From positions 928,460-992,459 of the forward strand of contig NC_029543.1 in NCBI RefSeq assembly GCF_001577835.2: a stretch of 64,000 bases of DNA, written 5' to 3'. Below are positions 12,059 through 22,983 of the stretch, piece by piece; position 1 is the first letter of the stretch, and every line of letters starts with the position of its first letter. Under the pieces are notes generated by a model. It was not told the origin of the DNA. It made no database searches and saw only the letters and a list, made by a program, of their open reading frames with translations. Source of the DNA: Coturnix japonica. Its lineage: Eukaryota > Chordata > Aves > Galliformes > Phasianidae. The position numbers were made by a program, and so were the translations under genes.

Positions 12059-15000
12059 GCTCTGTGGGGCCTGGAGGAGCAGGGAGAGCACAGACCCATC
12101 TCTGCCATGTAAAGACAGCAGCATCAGACCTCTGTCCTGCAGGTGGGCTCTGTGGACCATGGGGATGGTAAGTGCTGAGGAGGGGGACCCTTGTTCTCCC
12201 CCAAAGCCCAGACTGTCATCTACCCTTGTCATAGCACAAGGTGAGCCTGTGCCACACAAATTGATCCAGCAAGCTCTGTGTCCTTTTTTTAAGGCTATTC
12301 TTCTTTTTCCCTATATTAAATATTGACAAGTTCCTCTTGGCTCGTGGGTAACTGGCAAAAAGCTGGAAGCAGACTCCTCGAATGAGCTGCATTTCTGTTC
12401 CCCTCACCCTTCCGCACAGCAACATTTGCATGTAAACAGGTTCTTTTGTTTCCAAAGAGTTCGTTTGCTTCTGCTGCTGATTTCTCCCTACCTGAACTAA
12501 TAATTCTCCATGACATCAAAATCGTTCCCATAGTGACCAATTGTGAAGTCACAAATAACAAACAGAGGATTATGGAGCGCAGCGCAGGCAGCTGATGCAG
12601 ACGGGGAGCAAGAATCCCGTTTTAATGCAAATTCTTTAGAAATAAAAGCAAATTATTGTGCAGCATCGCCCCGTGCAGTTGTACAGCTTCCATTTCTCAC
12701 CCCAGAAAGGGGCTGCGTTTCTTTTGTGGGTGGAATAATAAGATTGGAGTGCTTGAAGTTGGACCTGGGGGATGCTGTTGGATAAGGCCAGGAGCAGCAT
12801 AATTTGTCACCCAGCACCAAGTTATCTCTTTAACAACAAGTGTTCCTTGATGTTTTGTCACAAGTTTAGTGCACCAGCTAAGGAGCAGTGTACACAACGC
12901 TTGGCTCGGGCTGCTGCTGCATAGCTGGAAGTCTTTGCTGAGCACGGAGCTAAAAGAGTGTACTGAGGAGCCATCTACTGGCTGCAGTGAGTGAGAGCAG
13001 CTCTCAGCGCCAGCCTGGAGCAGGTAAATTTGCAGTCCTGTCACTGGCATTGCAGGGCTTTGGCATAGAGAAAACCACGTACCACATCAGTGTCTGCCTG
13101 TAGTTGGGAGATGTAAGTGGTATTTTTACGTTGTTGGCAGTGGCTGTTTTGTGTCTGTCCCTTTGGAGCAGAGAGGGAAGCACTGTGCTCCCTGTTTCCT
13201 ATCCCATTCATTTTAGTTCCAGCAGCAAACCCTGTATAATGAAAACTGATGCATGCTCAGACTTCGAATGGTTTTTGAAAGCAGGTGCTGCCAAGGAAAA
13301 CAGCATCTTTATATAAAGCTTGGCAGAAAACTTCTGAGTTTTCTTTCTTTTTCCTCTCAGAGAAACACAGCGAAATGTCTGCGTGCTGAGAAAAATCTCC
13401 ATTCAACATGTTAACAGGAACAAGTTGAAGCATCACATTGACATGGTATAAAGGGTTTCACGATGGTTTTGTTTCTGTAACGTTGTCTGCAAAGGATGGC
13501 AGAGCCTGAGCCAAGGGAGCGTGTGGAATTTGTACCCATGGAGACTCCAATAACACAGTCAGCTCCAAACCCACAGGATTATTGATGTTGTTACCTAACA
13601 TATCAGGAACAGAGTTACTGGAAAAAGGGGAGAAAGAGATTGAAAGTGAGGGAGAATATAAATCAGAGAGGCTGAACACTGCAGGAACATGGAAGACATC
13701 TTTTTCTTTATAACACCTGATGTGTTTGAGGTTTGCTCTCTCTCCTCCCCAGTTCTCTTGTTTTTTGCTAAGAAAAATCCAGGTCTATCCTACAGTAATG
13801 CTCTGTAAGTAGTTGTATCTCCTCCTGCAGTAACATGGTCACTTATTCCTGCTTAAACAGGGTACTTTGCATTTGGTCATATTGAATTGCATCGTGTTTA
13901 TTTTGGATCGCTGCTCAAATTTATTAAGAGCTTAATGAAATCCTTAAGAAGCACCTGCAATCCTTCCCAGCTCAGTTCTGCCTGCAACGTGTTGCTGCAG
14001 ATCTGTTATCACTTCAGCTTTTAGGGCAGGCTTCTCTTCTGTTTTATGTCTCTTGTGGAATCTGCACCTCTGTGAGACACGTGTAAAACATTTTGATATG
14101 TTCTCGTGCTTTCAGAAGCGTCAATTATGACATGAAATCCAAAGCAGAGCTTCTCTGTCTCACCCTGCCAGCAGTAACCTAAAGTGCTTAATAATGCCCA
14201 GCATACAACCTTTGATAAAACACTTTAAACCCTGCAAATCAGCCAGCTCCATCCTGGGAGGCTGGATAATAATCACAGGATTGCTATTTTTAATCAGGAC
14301 CTGTCTGTCATTTGTTGTGTCAAGCTGGTCCCTGGAATTAGTTTTCCCTTCTTTCCTGTGCCTGTTGCATATGCCAGACCTCATCGCTTTCAATCTGGAT
14401 AGTACTAAGGTGGATCTGCTGAATGAGCCTTCTAACAAAGCTGTGGATGAAGGAAGAGGCTGCATGTCTTCCAGATATAGGTATGCAGGTGATATGATTA
14501 CTGCCCTAAATTTGCACCGCCTTCTCACGCATTTTGGTGGTGCAAATGAGAAATCACCAAAAATAGTATCAGGTAAAATCAGGTGCCCTAGTTTAGGAAA
14601 GCTATTTATGTTACATAAGACATTTCAGTTACTTTTGTTCTGAAATGACTTAGCAAATATTTGCACATCAGCAGAGCTGGCAGCCACCAGCTGTGGGGCA
14701 GCAGCTTGGGATGAGCTCTTCACTCCTTATCCTGCTGGGTCTTTAAAAGCTGTGATCTGCTGGTTCAAGTGGCTGACTCTGCTCACACAAATGTAGGAAG
14801 GACTGCTGGGCTGGGTTTTACTTGGTGGTCTGCTAGGATAGCAGCACACAGTCTGGGTTGTATTTAAGTGAGGTATAGCTGAGCCTTTAAGGCTTTGATA
14901 GATGAGCTGTAGTGATCTTTGGTGCACTTGTCCTCATCTTTGCACTCCAGCTTACTGCCAAAATCTGTCATTGCAGGAGAAAGGTGCATGTACTTTCTGC

Positions 15001-18000
15001 TTTGTCCAGCTCCATGCAAAGCTTGGCTTTGCAGCCCAGCGAGGCAGCAAAGTGAGGCTGACCTATGCCATAAACTGCAGCAGTAGCTAAGGTAAGTGGG
15101 GGCGATAAGAGGTCTGCCTATCCTGTGAATGCTTTCAGTGCTTCAGGTCGCTTCTTCCTTCCTGAACTGTGTCAAAATGTTGTTTGGATCAATTCAAGAG
15201 AAAGGTTTGGGTTGTTTGTCTGGGTAAGTTGAATGTATTTATGAATGAGCATTTTAAAGCTCTGTTATTTTTTTTTCCTAGTGAGATTGCTCATAATAAT
15301 AAGTAGTCCTATGGATTAACATTTAAGATTGAATTATTAGGGCATAGGTATTGCATTGCAGTCCAAGTATCGTCAGCTCACTATCAGCAGATACACTGTT
15401 TATGTTGCCTTAAAGGACACAGGATAATATCTAGACTGCTGTAATTAAGTGAAGGTGCAAGTTCTATGTCCTACTGTAATTACATGCTCATCCTCTTTTT
15501 TTTTGTTACAACACAGTTTAAATGCTGAGGACAGATAGGACACAATTTCATCCTGCTTTGGACTAGGCACGCCTGGTAAACCTTGTGACACCATTGCAAC
15601 AACTGACTTTGTAATCAGGAAAGCAAGCCTGCTGTTTGTATCCTGCAGTAGTGAGGAAGATGTAATGCTTTACAGAAGTTCCTGAGATGCAGCTGTGTTT
15701 TCCTTTCTGGAAGTAACTCTGCTCTTCCATGTGGAACTTCTATATATATCTAAATTTGGATCAAATTCTTTTGGAAGAGTGGAATCACCTGTGGGTAAAA
15801 ATAACATCCTAGCGTTGTTTTTAGGGAACATATAAGTTCTTTAAAGGGAACTAACTGATAGCTAGCATCTGTGTAGTCACATAGACAAGAAGTTCCAATC
15901 CTGATACCCTTCATGAATGCATTTGTAATGTATTTTACACAAGTGCCTATGGCAGACAGGACAAATGTATTGGTTTCCTACAGTTTTATTTATGAGAGTC
16001 AAACTGTAGGAGGGTCGTGTTGTTGTAAATAGGCTTTACTGAGCCAGCTAAAGGTCACCTTATCAACTGCAGTGTCCTGTGGAAGACTGGCTTTGCTAAG
16101 GCTACACTGATCTGTGCAGCTGATACAAATCTAGACCTTAATTTGGCATTTTAGTGAGTTGTTTTTCTTCTGTTCCCTAGTGATACCTACACCTACTTGC
16201 TGTAGACTCTTCCAGTGACCAGAAAGATGTGACAAGTCGTTGATGGGAATGACAACATGTGCTGTTGAAGTTGAGAAATGCCTGTGTGGTAAGCAAACTC
16301 CTCTGTCTCCCATCCTTCTTTGTGATCACTTATTTACCGCGCTGTTTTCTCAGTGCATTCATTCTCCTTCCTGTAGAAACTGATGAAATAGTGCAGTGGC
16401 TGCCCCCAGCCCTTCTGTTATCTTTCAGGTCATTGACCTGAGGTTCAACTATGCTTTGGGTTGAGTCACTTGTGACCAGTAACTCTGGAGCTGGAAATTT
16501 GTGAACTTTATTAGAGGATTGCTAGCTCAGAATAGCTTACAGATCCAATGCCAGGGATGAACTGGAAGGGTGATGAAAGTGGTACGTTGTGTAAACTGCC
16601 TTGGGTCGCGTAAGTGGGCAGATATGACTTATTCCATATGGGGAATGAGTTACCTAAACAAGGAACTTATTTCCACTTTCTCTGTGCATCCACAGCTGTA
16701 TTAAGAGCTGATTCTTTGCTTAAGATAGGAAAGAATTTGCAAATGGAATTTATTATCTTTTTTTTTTCCACAATGTGGACTGAATTTTCTAAGTCACAGG
16801 AAATGTTTTTGTAACAGGAGTCAGGTGATCTGGCATGCACAAGCACGAAGTACAGGGGCCCAATCTGCATTTATCCCGGATCATATTAAGGCTCTTATCC
16901 TACATCTCTCCCATCTCTGCCCTTGATGGCATTGCACACCGCCTCAGCTGAGCCTGCACTATCAGCAGAACTTGAAGCTGCTTAACTTGCAGCCATCTCC
17001 CTCTCTCCCACCATCTCTTCTGTCATTATTAAGAGCAACAGAATAGTGGAAAGGCTTCTTGAAAGGGGGAAGGCTTGCTGTGCTGGTGGGTTTTTAACCT
17101 TTTTTGGCATCTCTTGGATATTTTGGATATGCCTGGTGTTTTCTTGAAGCTTGTTCCATAGCCAGACTCTATAGCCAAGAACTCTTCCTGTTCTCCCCCA
17201 GCAGATCCCTGTGCTCAGTCCCTGGTGCTTTGGGATCCTTTTTGGTCAGGACAGCAGACGTGACCATTCTTCAGCCCTGTGTCATCCCAAAGGTAGAACT
17301 CCATACAAGGATTTAATAGCTTTGTTAATGTGGAAAATCTGCATTAATGCCCTGAGACAGATTGATCATTAGTTGTGCTTTACAGGTGCAAGCAGGAGGC
17401 CCTGTGCTTACCTAGCTGGGCCTTTACTATAAAATACACAGCTTTGCTTTGGCTGTTGCTCTTGGCAGGAGATGTGCTGTAGCACATGGTTTCTGCAGAG
17501 CGATGCTGACTGGCATCAGATGAGAAACTGGAATAAAATCCCTTCAGCTCTGTGTCTGTAAGTGTCTGTGCAGGCAGCAGATATAGAAGTGCAAGGCTAA
17601 GACATGCATTTCATGCTTCCTCCCTGCCCCAGTCTGTCAGTATATCTAATTCACGCTGGCTGTAATTTTGATGGCATGAGAATTCAGTGAGATCAGGTTC
17701 AAGCTGGTGATCTGAACAGCTGTTGCTTGCAAAGAGCTTTTGGTGTCACCTGGCCCAGCAGGCAGAGCTGCAGCTCAGCCCAGGTGAGCATTTCTGTACA
17801 GCGTTCCTATTACCTGGACGTACTTGGGCCAACCTGCTTTTGTTGCCTTGGAAAGTGAGAACCCTGGGACTCCACTTGAGTTAATTGTCTGTAAATGTTG
17901 AGCCCGCAGAAGTGATCCTTGACAAAGGGTGCAGTCACTGTGGTGCATTTGCCGCCCCAGGAGTTCAAGCTTGGCCACTCCATCTTTGTTTGGAAAGGGT

Positions 18001-18484
18001 TAGGCCTGTCAATAGCAACAGTTGGTGTAGCCGTGCCTGTTGTTAGGAGGAGGTGGAAGCTGGTCTGCGGGCAGCCAGAGCAGCTCAGGATCACGCACTG
18101 TGCTCTCATTTGGTCCTTTGCTGGTGGTCCCCTTTGCTCTGAATTTTGCAGACACATCAACATCCACCTCTGTAGTGTTGCAACCTCAGTCTGAGAGACA
18201 AACAGAGGAAAAAAAAGAGCAGTTTGCTCCAGGTCGTTTGCTGGCTCAGGCCATTATCCAAAATAGAACTGGTTACTCCTGCCACATCGGTTAACCTTTG
18301 TGCTGTGCCACTGAATCTTTTTTTGGGTCTCCAAGAATTCTCTGCCCTTTGTCAGCACTGCAGGTACTGATTAACAATTAAGGCATGACTGGAGTGAGGG
18401 GGTCAGTGGGCTGCTAACTTCACAGATCTACCCACAGCTCTGGATTTGCAGCCTGCCAGTACTTAAAGGGAGCTCATAAACTGG
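12059..18484. other. Intergenic, no recognised gene
   Basis: I see no conserved coding exon between the putative RFX2 promoter and the ACSBG2 promoter. Two octamer motifs (ATTTGCAT at 12,424-12,431 and its reverse complement at 12,625-12,632) lie about 200 bases apart. A tiny possible plus-strand exon (12,143-12,167) is flanked by tctgtcctgcag and gtaagtg, but nothing supports its use. The longest frame (14,194-14,643, plus) overlaps a frame of similar length on the other strand and resembles no known protein. Confidence 0.6.
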
Positions 18485-18765
18485 AAGGAGACAGATTGTT
18501 TTTACAGGGGCAGGTAGTGATAGGACGAGAGGGAATGGCTTTAAACTGAAAGAGGGGAGATTGAGGTTGGATGTGAGGATGAAATTCATTACTCAGAGGG
18601 TGGTGAGGGCCAATGCTGTGGGTGCCTGAGGCCATGGATGGAGCCCTGTACAGCCTCAGCTGGTAGGGGACACCCCCAGACCAACTGGGGGTGGGGGGGT
18701 GGATAGGACTGGCTGTTCTTCAAGGTCCCTTCCAATCCAATCTGTGATTATTCAGTGGTGTCTGT
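18485..18765 (+). mobile_element. CR1 LINE 3' fragment
   Basis: A second 5'-truncated CR1 tail in plus orientation. Diagnostic blocks are 'gataggacgagagggaatgg' near 18,520, 'gagattgaggttggatgtga' near 18,558, and the terminal 'caaggtcccttccaatccaa' near 18,721 followed by 'tgtgatta', close to the CR1 3' end. It lies about 700 bases upstream of the ACSBG2 promoter region. Lesions are many and no reading frame survives. Confidence 0.9.
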
Positions 18766-19439
18766 ACCCTCACTCTCCAGAGTTAATTCCCCATCTGGAT
18801 GGAGATGGATGAGCTATACAGGAGCAGGTGAACTAGCCGGGGCAGGGCAGAGATGCTGCAAGAGATGTCAGGCAGCCACAACAGCAACAGCTCCTGGGTT
18901 TGTGAATCCGCACAGCTCGCCTTGGGAGGTTCCTGGGGCCGGTTTGGCAGCCCCAGCTCCGTGCTGTGGCTGTTTTGCAGCTGTGATGTTCTCAGCACTG
19001 TCCTCTCCTCTGCACCTGCTGCTGCTCCAGCTGTGTCCCTGAGCTGCTGGCAGGACCTGAGCTGTGTCCTGAGCACCACAGGGAGCCAGAGATGTTGGAA
19101 TATCTCTGGAAGGTTGGAGGCAATGGGGAGAGGAATGTGCAGGAAAAACAAGGCTGGGCAATTCTTGCTCTGTGCTGGCAGGACAGCAGCAATAACTCAG
19201 TTGAGGATGCAGCTGTTTGGCCATCGGGATGAACACTATATTGGCCGTCACGCAACTTTACAACTGAGAACAGAAGAGCTTTTTGAGCGCTTTTATACAA
19301 ATAAAAGAAGCAAAAGGGGGGGACGCAGGGCAGCACAGGCTGCTGCGGTGCAACCCACGAGCCCGTTTCCTGCGAGCAACCATCGAACCGCTTCTCTTCC
19401 TTTATAGCACGGATAGGAAACAGTTGTGGGGCTGTCCCC

Positions 19440-19715
19440 AGCCCCTTCCCTTCCTCGCTGTTTCGTTACGGGGCTGACTCATCCCCTCCCCAGCAGCCGG
19501 CATGGGGTGAGTGTTCTCACCCTGTCGATGTCTCGTTGTCACCACGTCTCTCTGCAGCGTGGGTTCAATAACCGCGGGTGACCTTCGTGGGGGGGGTGTG
19601 GCCACGAGGTCTTTCGAGCAGATCGGATGGAGTCCACGCCCCCCTTCCCCACGCTAAAGGGACCCGCGTGGCGGCGCCGCCGCTGTTGTCACGTCTCGGT
19701 GGGGTTGTTCCAGAG
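19440..19715 (+). promoter_or_regulatory. ACSBG2: Probable ACSBG2 promoter and non-coding exon 1
   Basis: A local CpG-rich patch contains an AP-1 type site TGACTCA (19,475-19,481) and a GC-rich stretch around 19,640-19,690. It ends in CCAGAG followed by gtaggtggg, a usable plus-strand splice donor, so exon 1 would end at 19,715. The first coding exon has its acceptor at 22,854, so an upstream non-coding exon is required and this is the best candidate. The transcription start is not determined by the sequence. Another upstream exon cannot be excluded. Confidence 0.5.
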
Positions 19716-22700
19716 GTAGGTGGGTCGGTGGGTTCCGCTGAGGGGCTGCACGGAGCCGAGTGGGAAAAGCTTTGGCTGTAGGAGAATCATGAGTGTGGGG
19801 GGATCGGGCTGAGGGGCTGCGCTCCTTAAAGCTGCCTTTTAGGAACGAGGTGCTTTTAAATGGAGCTGGAGTGCCGGGAGCTGTCAGTGAGCTGGTGGGA
19901 ATTGAGAGCTTGCTGCTGGGTGGAGGGGAATGAGTGAGAAGGTCCTCGACTTGCAGGGCTATGGGGCTCCTGCAGGGAGGAGCTGCTGCCCACGCTGTAA
20001 TGCAATGAGAGGATTTGGGGTGTTTGGTGTTGGTTGGCTCTGATTCTGAGTAAAAAAGAGAGAGAAACAGGGTACAGCAGAAGTCTCCGAATGTGCATTT
20101 TTGTGCTTTCTGACTATGAGTGAGTGAGGGAATTTCCCTTCTGCAGACAGATGCGTGTTGCCCCATAAAGTGAGTAGTCCTTTAGGAAAGAGGAACTGCA
20201 GGCAGCCCGTGAGTCACGGCGGGGAATTCACCCCGACCTGCTGGAGCAGCCGTCTGCATGAAGCTGCGATGTGATGGCCTACGTGGCAGAAAGAACAGCC
20301 AGGTAACACGGGCCCAGCAGACACACACAGCCCTGGGTCTGGCTGTAAAAGGGCACTGCAGCTGGATCCGTGCTGTGGGTGCCATCATTAACCTGAGGCT
20401 CTGTGTGGTTGGTGTCTGCAGTCAGATCTCAGTGCACCCCGCTTGGTGTGGGCTCACCCATCTCAGGCTGGCTTTGGTGCCCCACATATAATCACATTGC
20501 TGTGCTCTCAATCAGGGCTGCCCCATGGAGAAGTTACAGTGCTCAGAAAGCTGCTATCACTGCGCCTTTAAAAGTGACGTTTAAGAGGGGAAAAAGCACG
20601 TTGCAAAGGCTCTGCTTCCTCACTTTCTAAATCTGCAGAGAAAACAAGAAGTCCAGCTTTCTTTTTTGGTGAGATTCTATTTCTAGATACCCAGCGAGGT
20701 GATGTGATGGTCATGATGAGGACTGGGCAGGCTCAGGAGTGCCATCCACGTGAGGAAATGAGAAGAACCCAGCAGCAGGGAGCAGAGCAGCCTTGTGGTA
20801 GTGAGTGTTAGGATGGCTGATGAACATAAACTTAATTCAAACTGATGTTTTTGAAGCTCTCTGTGTGTTCTGAGTAAAGACATATTGAGATCCTATTATC
20901 AGTGAAACCTTTGGCTCTGTAGCTCTGCCTGTTGCACGTGCACACTGTCACACTTACTTTGTTTTGGAAGCAGAGTTGTTTCCATTAAGTAGTTCACTCA
21001 CTTACAGGTCTCCGGATATAACGCTCAAAGCAGAGGGCAGTTTGTAGTTAAATGACTTATGCTTTCACACAGATGTAATTACAAGGGAGCTTTCTCTCAC
21101 CAGGGTGTGTGTTCTTCGTGTTTCTAACAGCTGTGGCACGTTGCAGAGGGTTCATTCCCCCACAAGCAGAGTGTGATCATTCCTGATCCCGCTCCCCCAC
21201 CCATTGGGCTGCAGTGGGAATGAAGTGAGTGCGTCACTGGGTGCTTTGTGCAGCACAGCTGTGCTTGTAGCAAAGCATCACAAAATATGGGGCCATAGCT
21301 GGATTGCCCACAGCCATCAGCCAGATGCCCTGGGTTGCCCCCAGGGTGTGGGGCTCTCAGCAGGTATCACGGTAAGGCATTGAAAGAGGGCTGCTGGTGG
21401 CACCCAGGGTAGGCACTGTGCCATGCAGAAGCTGGCACGCTCCTCTGGACGTGGGCTTGAGTTCCTCCAGGCTGGGGAGGCAGCGATACCCGTGCTTCCC
21501 TGTATGACAAGCACTGGGCTGCATTACAGAGATAACACCTGTTTTCTCCCAGCTGCATTATACAAAGAACAGAACAAACCGCTGTGGTGTTTCAGTCTAG
21601 AGTGGGGTATTGGGCAACGTTTGCCACTTAACCCAGTGCTTCTGAGATGGGATTTTGAAGGCGTCCCTCTCTCTGCTGCTTATGAATTGCACTATTTTTT
21701 TAGTTGGGAATTGCAGCTTGTGCAGATGAGGCCAAGAAAGCAGGTTTGCACGCTGGGAGTTGTGGCTGGTTGTGTCTTTCTCCACTGCTGTCAGAAGCAG
21801 GGTGCTGCACTCACTTCTTCCTCCAGGCCCAGTTTGGTCACATCTGATTCCTTAAAGTCCCTTTTGCCTTTATCTATCATCATTCAGACAGATGTGCTCC
21901 TCACACTGTCTGCTTTCCGCTGCCCTAATGGAGGCCCCACACGACATGCTAAAATCCACTTTTCATCAGGATGAAGGTTCACTTTTGATCGGTTACAAAT
22001 TCACAGGAGCAGTTAAAGCTCAGCCTGTCGGGCTGCGAGCATCAAAAGCTTTGGATGAGTGTAAAGCTTTATATAAAACCAGCGTGGCTTTCAGTGTAAG
22101 AAAATACTTCATTTAGATGATGAAACCCCTTAATGACAAAGGACTGAAGGCAGTGCTGAACACACAGCAGCTGCCAGGCACTGATTCTTATGAGAAGTGG
22201 TTTTAAATCCCCAGGGAAATGGATTGCAGGGGGCTGAGCCCCCCCCCAGCTGCCCCAGGCATACACAGAGGAACCCTGAACCTCCTCCACCCCGAGAGCT
22301 GAGCGTGGCAAGCAGGCGTGGGGCCAGAGCTTCCTCATTAGGCGGCGGTGTGGGGTGACGGGCTGCTTCCAATTGCAAGGCAGGGAGCACATGACATAAG
22401 ATGCTTCAGATCTGCCTCATGGGCGCTAGTTTAAAAATAAAGGGTGTTTTGCATCGGCGCTGGTTCAGAGAAGCTGCGGGAGGAGAAGCTGCACAAAGGC
22501 GTGGACGATGCGTTGTAAGGCTGAGCCGGAGCACTGCGGTGGGTGAATGTGGGGAGGGCTGAGAGCAAAGCCTTAATGTTTGGGGCAGAAGCGTGTAGAA
22601 TGGAAAGGTTAACCTCGCTGTGCTTTTTCTATTGTCGTACTTGTTTTTAAGTGGATGTGTAAGCTGATTCTCATCAGGCTCTCCAAATGCACCGGACATA

Positions 22701-22853
22701 ACGTGAAGAGCACTTTGTCTAATTATAGAATTTACCATATTTAATGCAAATGCAGCAATCCTGAATCACATCAGCTCTGGGTTTGTCCCATTATTTAAGG
22801 CTGATTTCACTGTAGTATTCAATTCTATCCTAATTTAAAACCTACTTTTACAG
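19716..22853 (+). other. ACSBG2: ACSBG2 intron 1
   Basis: A non-coding interval between the probable non-coding exon 1 and the first coding exon. The open frames in it, including one of about 180 residues at 21,423-21,974, resemble no known protein and have no splice context. An octamer motif ATGCAAAT lies at 22,744-22,751, about 100 bases before the first coding exon. Confidence 0.5.
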
Positions 22854-22983
22854 GGACAATGCTGTGTGAGACAGAGGCACGTTCAACACTTGCAGAACCA
22901 GCCCCCATGGCTTATCTCAATGTGGATGCTGAAGGGAACGGCGAGGTGTCACTGGATGAAATCACCATCAGCTCCTCATCGAG
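22854..22983 (+). CDS. ACSBG2: ACSBG2 exon 2 (first coding exon)
   Basis: The acceptor is cctacttttacag, with five untranslated bases before the ATG at 22,859. It encodes residues 1-41, beginning [14 protein letters not shown], and ends in phase 2 (…TCG AG) at a gtttgt donor. The encoded segment is polar and acidic with a run of serines (ISSSS) and is not part of the catalytic fold. Confidence 0.85.

Noticed and set aside
11165-12259. Minus-strand open frame of 364 residues, the longest in the window
   Set aside because: It is Pro/His/Ser low-complexity translated from the G-rich minisatellite. Two other frames over the same repeat are also open, so this is composition, not a gene.
14194-14643. 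Open frame of 149 residues with hydrophobic segments
   Set aside because: A frame of 122 residues overlaps on the other strand; neither has recognisable motifs or credible splice context.
18853-19407. Open frame of 184 residues next to the ACSBG2 promoter
   Set aside because: It overlaps three minus-strand frames in GC-rich sequence and has no family features.
11000-19700. A shared bidirectional promoter for RFX2 and ACSBG2
   Set aside because: The two putative promoters are about 8.5 kb apart with a minisatellite and a CR1 tail between them.
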